A DNA stretch of 24,219 bases from CAYMRB01 sp964392615 (GTDB taxonomy: Bacteria; Planctomycetota; UBA8108), in contig CAYMRB010000105.1 in NCBI GenBank assembly GCA_964392615.1, positions 1 to 24,219 on the forward strand. The letters run 5' to 3'. Below the pieces are notes generated by a model. It did not search any database, was not told where the DNA came from, and saw only the letters and a program-made list of their open reading frames with translations. Position 1 is the stretch's first letter; each line of letters opens with the position of its first letter. This document shows positions 7,942 through 15,300 of this stretch, one piece after another. Both the position numbers and the translations under genes were made by a program.

Positions 7942-9735
7942 CTACGGCCCGGTCACGTACACGTAGTACGCCGATCCGATCGCGTTCTTCTTCGCATCGA
8001 GCATCGTCGCCTTCACGTCGGTGTCGCCAGCGTCGAGATCGAAGTGGAAGACGACCTTCGCGTCGGTCGCCTCGACGTCGACGGTCCTCGAGATGCCTCC
8101 GACCTCCAGCCGCACCGCATGTACGGGCAGCGCCGTCAGCTTCTTGCCGTAGATCATGGCCGTCACGGGGCGGTCGTGGACCCACGCATCGACGCGTTTC
8201 TCATCAGCGGGCACTCCTCGCATCGGCGCCGCGACCTCGCGGGGCCAGCGGCGGACCTCGAACGCGTATCGCCCCTCGACCGCGACGCGGATCGCCCAGC
8301 TGCCCTCGGCGCGATTCCCCGCCGCGACGTGCGCGTGGTTCCACTGCGTTCTGCCGCCGCGCAGCTCGGAGCTGTGCAGGAACGTCTCCGCGAGGTGCTT
8401 CGTGCCGACGATCGGACGCGGGGGGGCGCGGTGACCCGGCGACACGTGTTTCCAGTACGCGTCGAATTCCGCCCGCAGCCGGGAGACGACTTCCGGATGC
8501 TGCGCGGCGACGTCACTCTTCTGGCCGGGATCCTTCTCGATGTCGTAGAGCTCGGCGCTGTTCACCCATCGCCAGCGCTCGGTCAGGACGGCGCAGCTCT
8601 TCCCCTTCTTCGGGTGCAAGTTCCGCTGGAGCTCGACGCACAGGGTTCGCTCTGGCCACAGGGCTTCGCGTCCCGATCGCAGTGGGACGAGGCTTCTGCC
8701 GTCGAACGCGATCGGGCCAGGCAACGGCACCTTGCACAGATCGATCAGCGTCGGAAATAGGTCGATGTGCGCGGTGAGTTGCGGCACGTCGAGCGGCTCG
8801 TTCCAGCCGCCGGCCGGCCAGTGAACGAAGCAGGGCACGCGGTGGCCGCCGTCGTACGGACTCCCCTTGCGACCGCGCATGCCGGCGTTGAACACGCGGC
8901 AGCCGCCCGTGCCACCGTTGTCCGTCAGGAAGACGAAGATCGTGTCACGCGTCAGCCTTTCATCGGCGAGGCATTTCCGCAGCCGGCCGATGTTGCGATC
9001 GACGCGCTCGACGCTGGCGAAGAAGTATGCCGTCGCGACGCCGACGCCCTTCTTGCGGTAGGCGTCCGCCCACGCCTTGTCGGCGATCGTGTGCGGAGAG
9101 TGCGGAACGTACGTTGTCAGGTAGACGAAGAACGGCGCGTCCTTCTCGCGGCGCTCGATCCAGTCAATCGCTGCGTCGAAGAAGACGTCCGGGGCCCAGC
9201 CGGGCCGAGCCTCGCGCCGGCCGTTGTGATAGTAGACGTCGTTGACGCGATCGTTGAAGAAGTGGTCGTCGGTAGTGCCCGTCCCGCCGTCTCCCTGACC
9301 GAGCCACTCGTCGAAGCCGCGATCGATCGGCCGATATGGGTAGTTGTTGCCGAGGTGCCACTTTCCGAACATCGCCGTGCGGTAACCCGCCGTCTTGAAG
9401 ACCTCGGCGATGGTCGTCTCGGACGCTCGCAGATGATTGCCGCCGCTGATCGTGTGCCACACACCCGCGCGGTGCGAGTACTTGCCGGTCAGCAGGGCGC
9501 CGCGCGTCGGAGAGCACGTCGGATCGACGTGGAAGTCGGTGAAGCGGACCGACGTGCGGTGGAGCTCGTCGAGGTGCGGTGTGCGGAGGATCGGATTGCC
9601 GTGCGCGCCGATATCGCCGTAGCCTTGGTCGTCGGTCATGACGATGACGACGTTCGGTCGGTCGACCTCGGCCGTGACGGCGATCGAAGCCGGCCACGCG
9701 AGTGCCAGAACAAGGGGGACGGTGCGGAGCGGCAT
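7942..9735 (-). CDS. Secreted type I sulfatase (arylsulfatase A-like)
   Basis: This 597-residue exported hydrolase is predicted to remove sulfate esters, for example from marine or host polysaccharides. A signal peptide covers about 1-22 (MPLRTVPLVLALAWPAS). The catalytic CxPxR is CSPTR with Cys74, which must be converted to formylglycine. Metal ligands are visible as Asp35-Asp36 in MTDDQGYGD and Asp272-Asn273 in FLTDNGG. GKWHLG is at 124-129. Beyond the core, about 140 residues form a C-terminal beta-rich extension (QWNHAHVAAGN, YAFEVRRWPRE, YYVYVTGP) of the type often seen on planctomycete sulfatases. I chose ATG 9735 because AGGAG sits 9 nt upstream and a signal peptide begins there. A 58-residue upstream extension of the frame is non-conserved-looking. 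No maturase (FGE) or anaerobic SME gene is in the window. Confidence 0.95.
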   Translation of the reverse strand: MPLRTVPLVLALAWPASIAVTAEVDRPNVVIVMTDDQGYGDIGAHGNPILRTPHLDELHRTSVRFTDFHVDPTCSPTRGALLTGKYSHRAGVWHTISGGNHLRASETTIAEVFKTAGYRTAMFGKWHLGNNYPYRPIDRGFDEWLGQGDGGTGTTDDHFFNDRVNDVYYHNGRREARPGWAPDVFFDAAIDWIERREKDAPFFVYLTTYVPHSPHTIADKAWADAYRKKGVGVATAYFFASVERVDRNIGRLRKCLADERLTRDTIFVFLTDNGGTGGCRVFNAGMRGRKGSPYDGGHRVPCFVHWPAGGWNEPLDVPQLTAHIDLFPTLIDLCKVPLPGPIAFDGRSLVPLRSGREALWPERTLCVELQRNLHPKKGKSCAVLTERWRWVNSAELYDIEKDPGQKSDVAAQHPEVVSRLRAEFDAYWKHVSPGHRAPPRPIVGTKHLAETFLHSSELRGGRTQWNHAHVAAGNRAEGSWAIRVAVEGRYAFEVRRWPREVAAPMRGVPADEKRVDAWVHDRPVTAMIYGKKLTALPVHAVRLEVGGISRTVDVEATDAKVVFHFDLDAGDTDVKATMLDAKKNAIGSAYYVYVTGP

Positions 9736-9767
9736 GCGTACGATCTCCTGCTTGCGCCAGGGCGTTT

Positions 9768-9797
9768 CGACGGTGGGTCGACGGTGGGTCGGCGGGT
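9768..9797. repeat. Short tandem direct repeat upstream of the sulfatase gene
   Basis: CGACGGTGGGT occurs at 9768-9778 and again at 9779-9789, followed by a degenerate CGGCGGGT at 9790-9797. It lies 33-62 nt upstream of the sulfatase start on the opposite strand. It could be a regulator-binding repeat or simple slippage. Confidence 0.5.
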
Positions 9798-9856
9798 CGC
9801 GACGGCTCAGATCAGCGGCGATCCGTGAACCGATGGTGACCGCGAGGCGTTGACAA

Positions 9857-10080
9857 GGCAACGGGCAGCCGCCCGGCCTTCCATGGCGATCGGCAGGTCG
9901 AATCGCCACTCGCGACAGCGAGAAGGGGCCGACCCGCAGCGGAGTACAATGGGGGGGAAGGGCTGACGGGCCGGCTTTTCAGCGATCGGTTCCGAGCGCC
10001 ACGAACTTGTCGCGGCGTGTTACCGAGGCCACTCCATCTATCGGCGGTCCCCGGAAGCGGCGTATCAGGCGATCCCCGAG
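9857..10080 (+). repeat. Copy A of a diverged ~200-nt non-coding repeat (possible structured RNA)
   Basis: The 413-nt gap between the sulfatase and the UbiD-like gene contains no credible ORF but holds a sequence clearly related to 12009-12210. Shared blocks in the same order are GGCAACGGGCAGC (9857-9869), CCCGC-N-GCGGAGTA (9933-9946), a T-G7-AA run (9950-9959), CGGGCCG (9967-9973), CTATCGGCGG (10038-10047) and GCGTATCAGGCGAT (10060-10073). A helix can form between about 9924-9936 and 9967-9979, with three G-U pairs (9925-9927 with 9976-9978) and one A-C mismatch. The wobble pairs only work in RNA copied as the plus strand. A perfect TTGACA at 9850-9855 precedes it, but no convincing -10 box follows. 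The rest of the gap (9736-9856 and 10081-10148) shows nothing beyond the short direct repeat. The RNA class is unknown. Confidence 0.6.
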
Positions 10081-10148
10081 TCGACCGGATTTGCGGCCGT
10101 TCTTGTGATCTTCATCGCGATAGGGCGCCGCAGCCCGGCATGCGGCAA

Positions 10149-11978
10149 TCAGTACAGCCCGTGGAGCGGGTTGCCCGGTGCCGCCCATCTCTCGACTCGC
10201 GCGGTCGTCTTCACGTCTTCGACGAGGGGTGGCGCGTGGTGCGGCTTGGTTCGTGCATCGATGACGAGGCTGCCGCGGCACCCCCAGTGCTTGTGCTCGA
10301 CGAACGCGTCGATTCCGTGGACATCGTGCGACGGGTTCGAACGCGTGAACGCGACCCACAGGAAGTCGCGCAGACTGCCAGCCGCGAACTGCGCGTCGTC
10401 GACCAGGACGACGAGCGGCAGGCCGTCGAGTCGGCTCGTGGCCAGCGCGTCGAGGCACGCGTCGATCGTTCGGCGACCCGTCTCCGCGTCGCGGTAGGCC
10501 GGCGCCTCGACGACGAGCACTCCCGGCGTCACGAGTCGTGCGTCCGGAAACTCGCTCGGCAGTCGCAGGCTCTTCGGCAGCTCCGTTGCGAGCTGTCTCC
10601 GCGGATCGCCGGCGGCGGCGATAACGACCTTCGATCCCTCGTTGACGCCCGTGCCGGTGTAGTCCAACGTGTCGATCGTCGTGCGCGTATGGAAATGCAG
10701 ATCGCGCGCCCAGTCGACGCGTTCGAGGGCATGGCGCAGGAAAGCCTCGATGTCGTCGATATCGAGACGCGGATCGTCCTCCCCGGCCGCGATCAGCACG
10801 TACTTCGCGAGAGAAGCCTGGCCGAAGCCGAGGATCGCGTTGGCGATCGTCAGGATCTCGCGCGGCTGTCGAGGTCCTTGCGGCACGTAGCGCTCGCTGC
10901 CGATCGCGAGAAGGAGGGGATGGACGCCGGCGGCATCCACCGCACGCATCGCTCGAAGCCCGGGGATCTCACGCGGCACCATCGGCGCGGTGATCTCGTG
11001 GATCAGCGCGCCGAACGACGTGTCCTCCTGCGGCGGACGTCCGACGGAGGTGAACGGCCAAATCGCACCGTCGCGATGCCAGACCGCCTCGACGTCGAGC
11101 ACCGGATAGTCGTGTCGGAGGCTGTAGTACCCGAGGTGGTCTCCGAACGGCCCTTCGGGTTTGCGCTTGTGGGGATCGACCGTTCCGACGATGCAGAAGT
11201 CGGCCTCGGTCGACACGACGTGCCCGGATCGTCGCGTCCATCGAAAACGACGTCCGGCGAGCATGCCGGCGAACAGCAATTCGCTGAGCCCCTCGGGCAG
11301 TGGCATCACGGCCGCGAATGTGTGCGCCGGAGGGCCGCCGACGAAGATGCTGACGCGCATCGGCTCGCCGCGGCGGATCGCCGCTTCGTGGTGGACGCCG
11401 ATGCCGCGGTGGATCTGGTAGTGCAGTCCGACTTCGCGATCGGCCTCGTACTCGTTGCCGCGGAGCTGCACGCGATACATGCCGACGTTGCTCCGCATCA
11501 CGCCCGTCGCGTCCGGGTGTTCGGTCAAGACCTGCGGCAGCGTGATGAACGGACCACCATCATCCGGCCAGCCGACGATAGCGGGGAGTTGCGAGATCGA
11601 CGTCTGTCGCGCGAGTACGGGGCCGCCGGAGCGTCGCCACGGCAGCGATCTCAGTGCGGTGACGGGCACGGTGACATGTCTCCATGGCCGTCGCAGCGCG
11701 GTGCCCGGGTCGGCCTTCATCCGGACGACGTCGCACACGCGATTCAACGTGCCGCGGAACAGGAATCGGCAGCGCGCCAACGTCCCGTAGAGATTGGCGA
11801 CGACCGGAAACGGCGTGCCACGGACGTTCTCGAAGAGGACCGCAGGGCCGGCGGCCGCGTAGAGGCGACGCTGGATCGCGGCCAACTCGAGGTGGGGATC
11901 GACCTCGTCGCGCACGCGCACGAGATCTCCAGCGCGTTCGAGATCGGCGACGGCAGCCTGAAGACTCGCGTAGGACAT
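10149..11978 (-). CDS. UbiD-family prenylated-FMN decarboxylase
   Basis: This 609-residue protein is a predicted reversible non-oxidative (de)carboxylase of aromatic or unsaturated acids that uses prenylated FMN. The N-terminus SYASLQAAVADLERAG fits the family. SNVGMYRVQL contains Arg169, and EGPFGDHLGYY at 275-285 supplies Glu275 and Asp280, so the conserved Arg-Glu-Glu/Asp catalytic set appears intact with Asp in the last place. QPREILTIANAILGFGQASL (371-390) is also typical. At 609 residues it is longer than the common ~490-residue UbiD, matching a long-form subgroup. No UbiX-type prenyltransferase, quinone-biosynthesis gene or UbiE homologue is nearby, so a role in quinone synthesis cannot be claimed. 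No clear Shine-Dalgarno precedes ATG 11978. It stands alone between the two copies of the non-coding repeat. Confidence 0.92.
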   Translation of the reverse strand: MSYASLQAAVADLERAGDLVRVRDEVDPHLELAAIQRRLYAAAGPAVLFENVRGTPFPVVANLYGTLARCRFLFRGTLNRVCDVVRMKADPGTALRRPWRHVTVPVTALRSLPWRRSGGPVLARQTSISQLPAIVGWPDDGGPFITLPQVLTEHPDATGVMRSNVGMYRVQLRGNEYEADREVGLHYQIHRGIGVHHEAAIRRGEPMRVSIFVGGPPAHTFAAVMPLPEGLSELLFAGMLAGRRFRWTRRSGHVVSTEADFCIVGTVDPHKRKPEGPFGDHLGYYSLRHDYPVLDVEAVWHRDGAIWPFTSVGRPPQEDTSFGALIHEITAPMVPREIPGLRAMRAVDAAGVHPLLLAIGSERYVPQGPRQPREILTIANAILGFGQASLAKYVLIAAGEDDPRLDIDDIEAFLRHALERVDWARDLHFHTRTTIDTLDYTGTGVNEGSKVVIAAAGDPRRQLATELPKSLRLPSEFPDARLVTPGVLVVEAPAYRDAETGRRTIDACLDALATSRLDGLPLVVLVDDAQFAAGSLRDFLWVAFTRSNPSHDVHGIDAFVEHKHWGCRGSLVIDARTKPHHAPPLVEDVKTTARVERWAAPGNPLHGLY

Positions 11979-12008
11979 GCGCCGATCTTGAGCGCGCGGC
12001 GCCGGCAG

Positions 12009-12210
12009 GGCAACAGGTAGCTCGCGAGAGCCACGGGAGAAAAGAGAGACCGGCCCGCTGCGGAGTAGCTGTGGGGGGGGAACAGGGCAGGCGGGCCGTC
12101 TCTCAGACAGTCGATTTCGAGTGGCCCGCCCAGCTCTGTCGAGCCTCTCGAGGTGACACGGATGCTATCGACGGCTCACAGCGGACCGCGTATCAGGCGA
12201 TGCCTGAGGA
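12009..12210 (+). repeat. Copy B of the diverged ~200-nt non-coding repeat (possible structured RNA)
   Basis: This fills most of the 343-nt gap between the UbiD-like gene and the carboxylesterase. Blocks shared with copy A, in order, are GGCAACAGGTAGC (12009-12021), CCCGC-N-GCGGAGTA (12054-12067), a T-G8-AA run (12072-12082), CGGGCCG (12092-12098), CTATCGACGG (12165-12174) and GCGTATCAGGCGAT (12188-12201). The equivalent helix is stronger here: 12044-12058 pairs with 12091-12104 in 14 base pairs with a single bulged C. The distance from GCGGAGTA to GCGTATCAGG is 128 nt, against 121 in copy A. Positions 12211-12321 show only a short palindrome CCTTGCAAGG (12228-12237) and the esterase leader. 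No family is recognised. Confidence 0.6.
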
Positions 12211-12321
12211 GCTGAGGAGCGGCTTCCCCTTGCAAGGCGGCTGCCGACCTGCGAACCTCCTCCTTTCGTGATCCACTTCACAGGAGTTCGGTCCGCGTTC
12301 ACGCCGGAGTCGCGACAAACG

Positions 12322-12993
12322 ATGAGCGAAGAATACCTCGACTGCGTCGAACGTGATCCGTCCGGCCCCGTCCGCGCGGCGACGATCTGGCTGCACGGGC
12401 TCGGCGCGGACGGCTACGATTTCGCTGGCTTCGTCCCCATGTTGAACCTGCCCGAGGACGGAGGCTATCGCTTCGTCTTCCCGCATGCGCCGGTGCTGCC
12501 GGTGACGATCAACGGCGGACTTCCCATGCGAGCGTGGTGGGACATCCGTTCGATCGATCTGCGGCGAGACCAGGACGAGGAGGGCATCCGGCACTCGCAA
12601 CGCCTTCTCGAGGCGCTCATCGACCGCGAGGTCAAGAGCGGCGTTTCCGCCGATCGTATCGTGCTGGCCGGCTTCTCTCAGGGTGCGGCCATCGCGCTTC
12701 AGACCGGTCTGCGTTATCCGGAACGTCTCGGCGGTATTCTCGCGCTGTCGACCATGCTGGTGCTCCCGGATGCGCTCGAGGCCGAAGCGTCGCCCGCCAA
12801 CGCTGACGTGCCGATCTTCATGGCTCATGGCGCGCACGATCCGGTCATTCCGTTCTCCATCGGCGTGGCGGGGCGCGACCTATTGCAGGAGCGCGGTTAC
12901 GACGTCGAGTGGCACGAGTACCCGATGGAGCACCACACGGTTCCCGAGGAAGCCGCCGACGTCGGGGCGTGGTACCGTCGCATCCTGCCTTGA
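12322..12993 (+). CDS. Carboxylesterase/acyl-protein thioesterase-like alpha/beta hydrolase
   Basis: This 223-residue serine hydrolase matches the phospholipase/carboxylesterase family (carboxylesterase II, acyl-protein thioesterase), whose members are about 220 residues and cytoplasmic. The oxyanion region is WLHGLGADGYDF (23-34). The nucleophile elbow is GFSQGA with Ser119. The acid is Asp173 in AHGAHDPVIP, and the base is His204 or His205 in PMEHHTVPEE. RAWWDI (70-75) is also family-typical. ATG 12322 gives the normal family length. An in-frame GTG at 12268 would add 18 unsupported residues and lacks a ribosome-binding site, although the GGAG before 12322 is rather distant (12 nt). No signal peptide is seen. 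The natural substrate, such as short-chain esters or acylated proteins, is not predictable. Confidence 0.92.
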   Translation: MSEEYLDCVERDPSGPVRAATIWLHGLGADGYDFAGFVPMLNLPEDGGYRFVFPHAPVLPVTINGGLPMRAWWDIRSIDLRRDQDEEGIRHSQRLLEALIDREVKSGVSADRIVLAGFSQGAAIALQTGLRYPERLGGILALSTMLVLPDALEAEASPANADVPIFMAHGAHDPVIPFSIGVAGRDLLQERGYDVEWHEYPMEHHTVPEEAADVGAWYRRILP

Positions 12994-13126
12994 GCTCTTT
13001 ATCGGTCGGCAGCCGAGCCAACCGAGGGGCCATTCGGTAGTGGTGCTTCCGGCTTCTCGGACGCTCGTTCTTCGCGGTTAGCTTCGGCTCGCCCGAGGCT
13101 CGACGGCCGTCCCGAATCGCCGCGGT

Positions 13127-13156
13127 TTGACACTTCGGATTCGGGGAGGGTACGTT
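13127..13156 (+). promoter_or_regulatory. Possible sigma70-type promoter of the partner-switching cluster
   Basis: TTGACA at 13127-13132 is a perfect -35 box. An 18-nt spacer leads to TACGTT at 13151-13156, a weak -10 with three of six consensus bases. The STAS start codon lies 39 nt further on. This is the best promoter-like sequence in the 201-nt gap after the carboxylesterase. That gap also holds a weak GC hairpin at 13081-13099. Confidence 0.4.
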
Positions 13157-13194
13157 TCGATGTGGGGACCGTTCACCGCGAGGATGGTCGGTCG

Positions 13195-13647
13195 ATGAGT
13201 GCGAGTTTCGATATCTCCGTGCGGCGTTGGGCCGGTGCGGAGATTGTCAGCCTGCGCGGTCGCCTGGATGCGACCGTAGCTCCGGAGGTGCGCGAGCAGC
13301 TGGAAGCTATCGCTGCGAACCACCCGACAGGGGTCGCTCTGGAGCTGTCGGAGGTCGCCTTCATCGATTCGAGCGGTCTGGGGGTGCTCGTCGCGACGTG
13401 GGAAACCGTTCTGCGCAAGCGGGGCAACGTCGTGCTTCTGAACCCATCGGTTCCCGTTCGCAGAAGCCTCGAGCTGACGCGGCTCGACAGTGTGTTCCGG
13501 ATCGCGGAGCACGATCTGGACGCCGCCGCTCACTTCGTCGCCACCAATCGACCGCGGGCGGAGGGACGGTCTTGCGATGACATCGGAACGGAGAGCGCAA
13601 GCTCTCGTGACCTTTCGGTCGATCCGGCGGAGCGTGTAGCGGAATGA
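13195..13647 (+). CDS. STAS-domain anti-sigma factor antagonist with C-terminal tail
   Basis: This 150-residue cytoplasmic protein belongs to the SpoIIAA/RsbV family. It should bind the anti-sigma kinase when unphosphorylated and be released when phosphorylated on serine. The STAS fold covers about 5-110: EIVSLRGRLDATVAP, then VAFIDSSGLGVLV with the phosphoacceptor Ser59, then RRSLELTRLDSVF. The last ~40 residues (ATNRPRAEGRSCDDIG onward) lie beyond the usual STAS end and look disordered. ATG 13195 is supported by GAGGA at 13180-13184 (10-nt spacer). A GTG at 13162 is the alternative. Its stop overlaps the next start by 4 nt (ATGA), so it is probably translationally coupled to the response regulator-phosphatase. 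Confidence 0.92.
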   Translation: MSASFDISVRRWAGAEIVSLRGRLDATVAPEVREQLEAIAANHPTGVALELSEVAFIDSSGLGVLVATWETVLRKRGNVVLLNPSVPVRRSLELTRLDSVFRIAEHDLDAAAHFVATNRPRAEGRSCDDIGTESASSRDLSVDPAERVAE

Positions 13648-14834
13648 AGGAGAAGGTCCTCATCGTCGACGACACCGCGACCAATCGCGTCGTCCTGCGG
13701 AGGATTCTCACCCGCGTGGGCTACGAGATCCTGGAGGCCAGCGGGGGGGAGGAGGCGCTGAACGTCGCGGAGAACGCGGATCCCGACGTCGTCTTGCTCG
13801 ACATCGTCATGCCGGAGATGGACGGGTACGAGGTCTGTGCGGAGTTCAAGAAGATCTCGCGCTGCGCCAACGTGCCGGTGATCTTCCTGTCGGGCCGCTC
13901 CGACACCCAGAGCAAGGTCAAGGGCTTCGAGCTTGGCGCTGTCGACTACGTCACGAAGCCGTTCAAGGCCCAGGAGGTGATCGCTCGGGTCAAGAGCCAG
14001 TTGAAGATCCGCTCCTTGACGCGCTCGATCGAGGACGCGAATCGCGAGCTGCTGGTGAAGCAGTCCCAGCTCGACTCGGATCTCAGGGCTGCCGCCGATA
14101 TCCAGAGGAGCCTGATCCCGAACGCGGCGCCGAAAATCCCGAATGTTCAGGTGGCCTGGCAGTTCCTGCCGTGCGACCAGATCGGCGGCGACATCTTCGA
14201 CGCGTTCCGACTCGACGCCGATCACGGCGCCTTCTTTCTGGTCGACGTGAGCGGGCATGGCGTGCCGAGCGCGATGGTGACCGTCTCGGTGTCTCAGTCG
14301 CTGTCGAACGTCAACGGGGGCGTGCTCAAGGAAGAAATACCCGAACCGCCGTCGTACCGTCTGAGGGAGCCGGACGAAGTCCTTCGGCTGCTCGACGCCG
14401 AGTATCCGATGGATCGGTTCGAGAAGTACTTCACGATGTGCTACGCACTGCTGAACGTACGCACCGGCGTGCTGCAGTACAGCTGCGCGGCGCATCCGAT
14501 GCCGGTTCTCGTGCGCCGAAGCGGCGAGATTCAGCTCTTGGAAGCCGGCGGCTCGATCGTCGGGTTGGGCGGCCGCGTGCCGTTCGAGAAGGACACCGAG
14601 CAATTGGAGGCGGGAGATCGGGTGTTCTTCTACACCGACGGCATCGTCGAGTTCGTCGACGGCGACGGTGAGTATTTCGGCGAAGAACGTCTCCACTCGA
14701 TCCTGAGCAGTACGCGGGACAAGCCGCTGGACCAGGTGTGCGAGACGGTGATCCACGACGTCTTTCGGCACGGGGACGGCATTCTCGCGCAGGACGACAT
14801 CACGATTTTGGGAATCGAGTACGAGGGGAGCTGA
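13644..14834 (+). CDS. Response regulator fused to PP2C-type (RsbU/SpoIIE) phosphatase
   Basis: This 396-residue protein joins a receiver domain to a PPM serine phosphatase and is the expected input and activator of the partner switch. The REC domain (about 1-120) has Asp9-Asp10, the phosphoacceptor Asp53 in LLDIVMPEMDG, and Lys105 in YVTKPF. A helical linker (about 125-157, SIEDANRELLVKQSQLDSDL) connects to the phosphatase. In the phosphatase, metal-binding acids are visible in IGGDIFDAF (Asp183), VDVSGHGVPSAM (Asp201), FYTDGIVE (Asp332) and DDITIL (Asp384-Asp385). The likely substrates are the phosphoserines of one or both STAS proteins flanking it. The cognate histidine kinase is not in the window. 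An intercistronic hairpin overlaps its stop codon. Confidence 0.94.
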   Translation: MKEKVLIVDDTATNRVVLRRILTRVGYEILEASGGEEALNVAENADPDVVLLDIVMPEMDGYEVCAEFKKISRCANVPVIFLSGRSDTQSKVKGFELGAVDYVTKPFKAQEVIARVKSQLKIRSLTRSIEDANRELLVKQSQLDSDLRAAADIQRSLIPNAAPKIPNVQVAWQFLPCDQIGGDIFDAFRLDADHGAFFLVDVSGHGVPSAMVTVSVSQSLSNVNGGVLKEEIPEPPSYRLREPDEVLRLLDAEYPMDRFEKYFTMCYALLNVRTGVLQYSCAAHPMPVLVRRSGEIQLLEAGGSIVGLGGRVPFEKDTEQLEAGDRVFFYTDGIVEFVDGDGEYFGEERLHSILSSTRDKPLDQVCETVIHDVFRHGDGILAQDDITILGIEYEGS

Positions 14835-14859
14835 CGGCCTGTTCTGGGCGAGCCGTCAG
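14831..14859 (+). other. Hairpin overlapping the stop codon between phosphatase and second STAS gene
   Basis: CTGACGGC at 14831-14838 pairs perfectly with GCCGTCAG at 14852-14859 around a 13-nt loop. The TGA stop of the phosphatase gene (14832-14834) is inside the left arm. No T-run follows, so an intrinsic terminator is unlikely. It could stabilise or process the mRNA and so set different levels of the upstream and downstream proteins. Confidence 0.45.
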
Positions 14860-14951
14860 GCGGATCGGCCGCGTACTCGTAGCGCGGCGAGAGGCCTGTC
14901 TGCCGAGATCGTTGTGAGCTATTGACGACAAACCCGAGGAGACGAAGAGAC

Positions 14952-15290
14952 ATGCAGATTCACCGCGAGGAACGAGGCGAGGCTCTGGTCGCCACGATCA
15001 TGGACGACCGTCTGGACGCCGCCGGCACCAAGAGCTTCAAGAGCGAGCTGAGCGAGCTCGTCGATGCGGGGCATCACCACATCGTCCTCGACCTGTCGAG
15101 CGTGGGGTTCATCGACAGCTCCGGGCTCGGAGCCATCGTGTCGGGGCTGAAGATGCTGGGCAACAACGGCGAGATCGTGATCTGCGGTACCCGGCCAACC
15201 GTCACGAGCATCTTCAAGCTGACCCGCATGGACAAGGTGTTTCGTATGACCGAAGACGTCGACGAGGCCATCGCGTGCTTCAGTAAGTGA
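14952..15290 (+). CDS. STAS-domain anti-sigma factor antagonist
   Basis: This 112-residue single-domain STAS protein is of normal length for SpoIIAA/RsbV antagonists. Strand and helix order is typical: ALVATIMDDRLDAAGTKSF, then HIVLDLSSVGFIDSSGLGAI with the phosphoacceptor serine at position 56, then SIFKLTRMDKVFRM. GAGGAG at 14936-14941 gives a 10-nt spacer to ATG 14952. A TTG at 14922 is in frame but weaker. The kinase gene starts 10 nt after its stop, so this is the most likely direct partner of that kinase. It differs from the first STAS protein of the cluster in lacking a C-terminal tail. Confidence 0.93.
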   Translation: MQIHREERGEALVATIMDDRLDAAGTKSFKSELSELVDAGHHHIVLDLSSVGFIDSSGLGAIVSGLKMLGNNGEIVICGTRPTVTSIFKLTRMDKVFRMTEDVDEAIACFSK

Positions 15291-15300
15291 GGTCATCACC

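Noticed and set aside
8767..9828. A plus-strand open frame antisense to the sulfatase
   Set aside because: The sulfatase active-site and metal motifs are all on the minus strand. The antisense product has no motif and a biased composition.
10038..10062. A faint 5S-rRNA-like CGGAAG stretch in copy A of the non-coding repeat
   Set aside because: The surrounding helices of 5S rRNA are absent and copy B does not keep the motif.
10017..12020. A 667-codon open frame on the plus strand across the UbiD-like gene
   Set aside because: It is antisense to a gene with clear family motifs, has an Arg/Asp/Val-rich composition typical of GC-rich shadow frames, and shows no recognisable domain.
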